This document shows, in pieces, positions 61,307 through 64,000 of a stretch of DNA of 64,000 nucleotides; the first letter of the stretch is position 1; each line of letters opens with the position of its first letter. The stretch comes from JAVBQL01 sp031549085 (lineage in GTDB: Bacteria; Spirochaetota; GWE2-31-10; MWDO01): assembly GCA_031549085.1 (NCBI GenBank), contig JAVBQL010000013.1, positions 248,001 through 312,000 on the forward strand. The letters are read 5' to 3'. A program made the position numbers and the translations under genes. Below the pieces are notes generated by a model. That model made no database searches, was not told the DNA's origin, and was given only the letters and a program-made list of their open reading frames with translations.

Positions 61307-62329
61307 TTATACCCCCTCCAGTTCTGCAAATGCATTAACATCTAATGAGCCAGTAATTTTTGTAATCTGAACCGCCATTCTCTTGCCAAGCTTACCTGGT
61401 CTACATTCAAATTTCGGCCTATTTCCAATTTTTATTACAAAATTATCTTCAATTTTTAAATTATCTAACTTGATACAGTCCCCAACTTTTAAAGCAAGGA
61501 CATCTTTTATCTTTATATCAATTTTTCCCATCTCAATTACAACAGTAACAACAACAGAGTTGATTCCCTCTTTTAATATTGTATAGTTTTCAGTTGTTGT
61601 TCCTTTTCTAACACTGGAGTACCAGTATTGACCAGAAAGTTTTGATATAACAGGTTCTATAGTTATATAAGGGATACAAAAGTTTGTCATTCCCTCAACA
61701 TCACCAATCTTAGTTTCAAGAGTAACAAGAACAACCATGTCAGAAGGCGGAACGATTTGAGCAAACTGAGGGTTAACCTCAATTCTACCCAATCTTGGGC
61801 GAAGGTCAATTACGTTTGACCAAGCTTCACGCAGGTTTCCTAAAATTCTAACAATTACACCCTCAATAACCGCAGACTCTATCTCTGTAAGCTCTCTGTT
61901 TATCTTTGATGCAGTATCACTTTTGCCACCAAAGAGCTTCTCAATAATACTGAAGGTTATCGCTGGATCCATCTCAAGAACTGCATTTCCCTTTAGAGGT
62001 TCCATATCTATAACCGCTAAGGTTGTTGGATTTGGAATTGATCTAATGAACTCCTCATAGGTTAGCTGATCAACAGATGCAACGTGTATATGTGCTAATG
62101 CCCTAAGCTGTGCAGAGAGTGCAGTTGTTGTGAGTCTTGCAAAGGTTTCGTGGATCATAGATATTGTACGAATTTGATCTTTAGAAAACTTATCTGGTCT
62201 CTTAAAGTCGTACATTTTGATTTTTCTCTGTTCGGAGGTTTTGTTAACCTCCTCCGCATCCACTTCACCCGTAGATATAGCTGTTAACAGTTGATCTATT
62301 TCGTCTTGAGATAATACTTCTGCAGCCAT
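61307..62329 (-). CDS. fliM: Flagellar motor switch protein FliM
   Basis: 340 residues. CheY-binding N-terminal AAEVLSQDEIDQLLTAI, middle CheC/FliM domain (FARLTTTALSAQLRALAHIHV, DPAITFSIIEKLFGGK) and C-terminal SpoA domain (IDIKIKDVLALKVGDCIKLD). C-ring component. Confidence 0.98.
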   Translation of the reverse strand: MAAEVLSQDEIDQLLTAISTGEVDAEEVNKTSEQRKIKMYDFKRPDKFSKDQIRTISMIHETFARLTTTALSAQLRALAHIHVASVDQLTYEEFIRSIPNPTTLAVIDMEPLKGNAVLEMDPAITFSIIEKLFGGKSDTASKINRELTEIESAVIEGVIVRILGNLREAWSNVIDLRPRLGRIEVNPQFAQIVPPSDMVVLVTLETKIGDVEGMTNFCIPYITIEPVISKLSGQYWYSSVRKGTTTENYTILKEGINSVVVTVVIEMGKIDIKIKDVLALKVGDCIKLDNLKIEDNFVIKIGNRPKFECRPGKLGKRMAVQITKITGSLDVNAFAELEGV

Positions 62330-62349
62330 TCTTGTTCCCTTTTAATTTT

Positions 62350-62886
62350 TTACATTAGAGTATATTCTTGAAAATAGATACGTTCTACTTTTCCAGAATT
62401 TACTATTCTATTAATTTGTTTTAGTAGATCCTCTTGAAGATTATCCAGTGCCGTCTCTTGCATAAAATAGTCTGATTTAAGCCTTGATAAGTGTTTTATG
62501 ATTATATCTCTTAGTTCAGGCTGTATTTGAGTTAGTTCTGTTTGTAATTTTTTATCTTTTGGCTTGAATCCAAGGGCAATCTTTAATTGGATCATTCTAC
62601 CATCAATGAGCTGCTGTCTAAAAGCATCTTCAAATTTTAGATATTCAAAGTGCTCTGTGTCTACTCTTGCAATGTCTCCTGTACTTGGAGCATCTGCTCC
62701 GCCTGCTCCAGGCTTTGCGGTATTTAGTATCAGTATTGAAACGATTGCAGATATAACAACAACAGCTATAACTGCGACAACAATCATTAATATTTTTAAT
62801 ATGAATGGACTAAGAAGAGGTCCACCTTTTTTTGATGACTGTCCGCTCGAACTCTCTTCGACTTCTTCATCTCTTTCATCTGACAT
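62350..62886 (-). CDS. fliL: Flagellar basal-body-associated protein FliL
   Basis: 178 residues. Cytoplasmic acidic/Ser tail, single membrane helix at about 30-55, and a periplasmic domain with the conserved region IQLKIALGFKPKDKKLQTEL and terminal VERIYFQEYTLM. FliL supports stator function and in spirochaetes helps set flagellar orientation. It lies between motB and fliM. Confidence 0.95.
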   Translation of the reverse strand: MSDERDEEVEESSSGQSSKKGGPLLSPFILKILMIVVAVIAVVVISAIVSILILNTAKPGAGGADAPSTGDIARVDTEHFEYLKFEDAFRQQLIDGRMIQLKIALGFKPKDKKLQTELTQIQPELRDIIIKHLSRLKSDYFMQETALDNLQEDLLKQINRIVNSGKVERIYFQEYTLM

Positions 62887-62973
62887 AGCAATATTCCCCC
62901 TATTTTTTATATATTTTAAATAAAAATTAAAGTCAAGTAATTAAGTTTAAAAAAACCTAATTATTAAAAGAAA

Positions 62974-63702
62974 TTACTTATCTTTCATTATAACAATATC
63001 TACACGTCTATTTTTTGCTCTATGCTCTTCAGTATCATTTGGTAAAATCGGCTGATACTCACCATATCCAGCAACAGAAAACTTTGATGGATCAGCACCA
63101 TAATCCAAAATATATCCCAAAACATTTAGAGCACGAGCAGACGAGAGTTGCCAGTTTGTTGGCCATGGGCCATCAGGATCTGTTGGCATGGCATCTGTGT
63201 GTCCCTCTATACGTACAAATCTATTTTTAAAATCTGTTGTAGTAAACAGTGTTGACAATTTCTCAAGTACCTTCCGGGCGGCATCAATATCAAGCTCTGC
63301 CGTGGCGGGCCGAAAGTAGGCATCTGACGAAAGTGAGATGATAACACCCCGCTCATCAACGGTAATGGAGACTTTTCTGTTTTTTATCTCTGGCTGAAAG
63401 ATCGATTGTGCCTCTCTTATGGCTTTTGCCATTCCCTTTCCCTTATCTTCAGATGGGAGGTTTTCCATAGTGTTGCCCATATCTGCAAATCTTCCAGGGC
63501 TCATAGTGTTTCCACCAGTCAATATACCAAAGGATCCTTGAAAAGGAGATAGTATCAATTGTACCTCTATTGGGTCAAAGTGTGCCTGAGATATAAGCAA
63601 TACGAAGAAGGTCAACAACAGCTGATTTAGATCACCCATCGTTAACATCCAGTCTGGTGAACCTTCCTCACATTTTTTTGGTTTAGCTTTAGGATTTCCC
63701 AT
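62974..63702 (-). CDS. motB: Flagellar motor protein MotB
   Basis: 242 residues. Membrane helix with the proton-carrying Asp in WMLTMGDLNQLLLTFFVLL, then the plug region and a C-terminal OmpA-like peptidoglycan-binding domain (RIEGHTDAMPT, NWQLSSARALNVLGYI, GYGEYQPILPNDTEEHRAKN). It anchors the stator. It is preceded by motA. Confidence 0.97.
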   Translation of the reverse strand: MGNPKAKPKKCEEGSPDWMLTMGDLNQLLLTFFVLLISQAHFDPIEVQLILSPFQGSFGILTGGNTMSPGRFADMGNTMENLPSEDKGKGMAKAIREAQSIFQPEIKNRKVSITVDERGVIISLSSDAYFRPATAELDIDAARKVLEKLSTLFTTTDFKNRFVRIEGHTDAMPTDPDGPWPTNWQLSSARALNVLGYILDYGADPSKFSVAGYGEYQPILPNDTEEHRAKNRRVDIVIMKDK

Positions 63703-63835
63703 AACTCAAAACTCCTATAATATAAAGGGTACTAATCTTTGAGCCTTACTCTTTAACCCTTTTTTTGACCTGCTACACTTAATATTTCATACTACTCTCA
63801 TGGCAAGTCAATAAAAATCTCTATTTTATATAATC

Positions 63836-64000
63836 TTAATCCATAGTTTTCAATTTTGCTCTATCCCCAGGAGGAACAAAAGCTAATAACTTCTCTTCAA
63901 CGATTCTAGGGTTGTCTCCAGTCTGTATAGAGAGTATCCCTTCGATAAGCATCTCTCTTTCGGCAGTCTCATCTCCGTCATAGGTTGCAAGTTTCATAGC
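63836..64000 (-). CDS. motA: Flagellar motor protein MotA, C-terminal end (partial)
   Basis: The final 54 residues are in the window. The frame reads AMKLATYDGDETAEREMLIE then GILSIQTGDNPRIVEEKLLA and FVPPGDRAKL, the C-terminal cytoplasmic part of MotA. The beginning lies beyond the right edge. It is about 130 bases upstream of motB. Confidence 0.93.
   Translation of the reverse strand, partial: AMKLATYDGDETAEREMLIEGILSIQTGDNPRIVEEKLLAFVPPGDRAKLKTMD

Overview
The window reads as AT-rich chromosome from an anaerobic or microaerophilic spirochaete. The main evidence is the flagellar cluster in spirochaete order (motA-motB-fliL-fliM-fliY-fliO/fliZ-fliP-fliQ-fliR-flhB-flhA-flhF-flhG-small membrane protein-fliA/whiG-fapA-small acidic protein), and a hook protein carrying Lys165 and Cys178, the lysinoalanine cross-link residues of spirochaete FlgE. 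A rubredoxin/desulfoferrodoxin/ferritin set points to an anaerobic lifestyle. I do not assign a genus.

Layout. 1-4.3 kb: a partial tandem phosphoribosyltransferase protein, a TPR protein and a chemoreceptor. 4.6-8.1 kb: a leftward run of a propeller lipoprotein, a membrane protein, era and a lipid-kinase-like gene. 8.1-10.9 kb: an AmrS-like radical SAM enzyme and a two-gene ATPase/DUF4276 unit that looks like a defence module. 11.2-20.7 kb: CoA-disulfide reductase/rhodanese, an unknown exported protein, and a short division cluster mraY-ftsW-ftsQ-ftsA plus ftsZ. 21.2-29 kb: fliK-flgD-flgE and a large repetitive beta-helix lipoprotein, enclosed by two inverted copies of an RNA-like locus. 29.3-37.5 kb: TPR protein, tRNA-Thr and tRNA-Tyr, HAD phosphatase, DUF2225, acpS, fabI, LOG protein, a frameshifted hydrolase, a 53-residue YjfB-like protein and glutathione peroxidase. 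37.8-44.2 kb (rightward): exbB-exbD-tonB, panB and a hybrid histidine kinase. 44.4-46.7 kb: N-acetyltransferase, CheY-like regulator, ferritin, desulfoferrodoxin, rubredoxin. 46.9-64 kb: the flagellar export/switch/motor operon, transcribed leftward.

The most unusual content is non-coding. Nine copies of a long imperfect palindrome of about 200-400 bp lie only between genes. Their outer arms are conserved, while the central hairpin is swapped between copies and keeps its self-complementarity. Pairs of neighbours with the same centre flank one gene each at about 2.1 kb spacing (around the CoA-disulfide reductase gene and around the TPR gene at 29.3-30.9 kb). Two of the palindromes sit directly downstream of the two RNA-like loci, each of which has a good sigma70 promoter and a T-run end. 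A second family of hairpins with a similar loop and unrelated stems lies in flagellar operon gaps.

Several genes are only visible by direct reading: the edge phosphoribosyltransferase, a 52-residue rubredoxin, the 53-residue YjfB-like protein, a GTG-started acidic flagellar protein, and a FliO/FliZ whose signal peptide is recovered only if translation starts at ATT. One alpha/beta hydrolase is out of frame by one base in an A7 tract.
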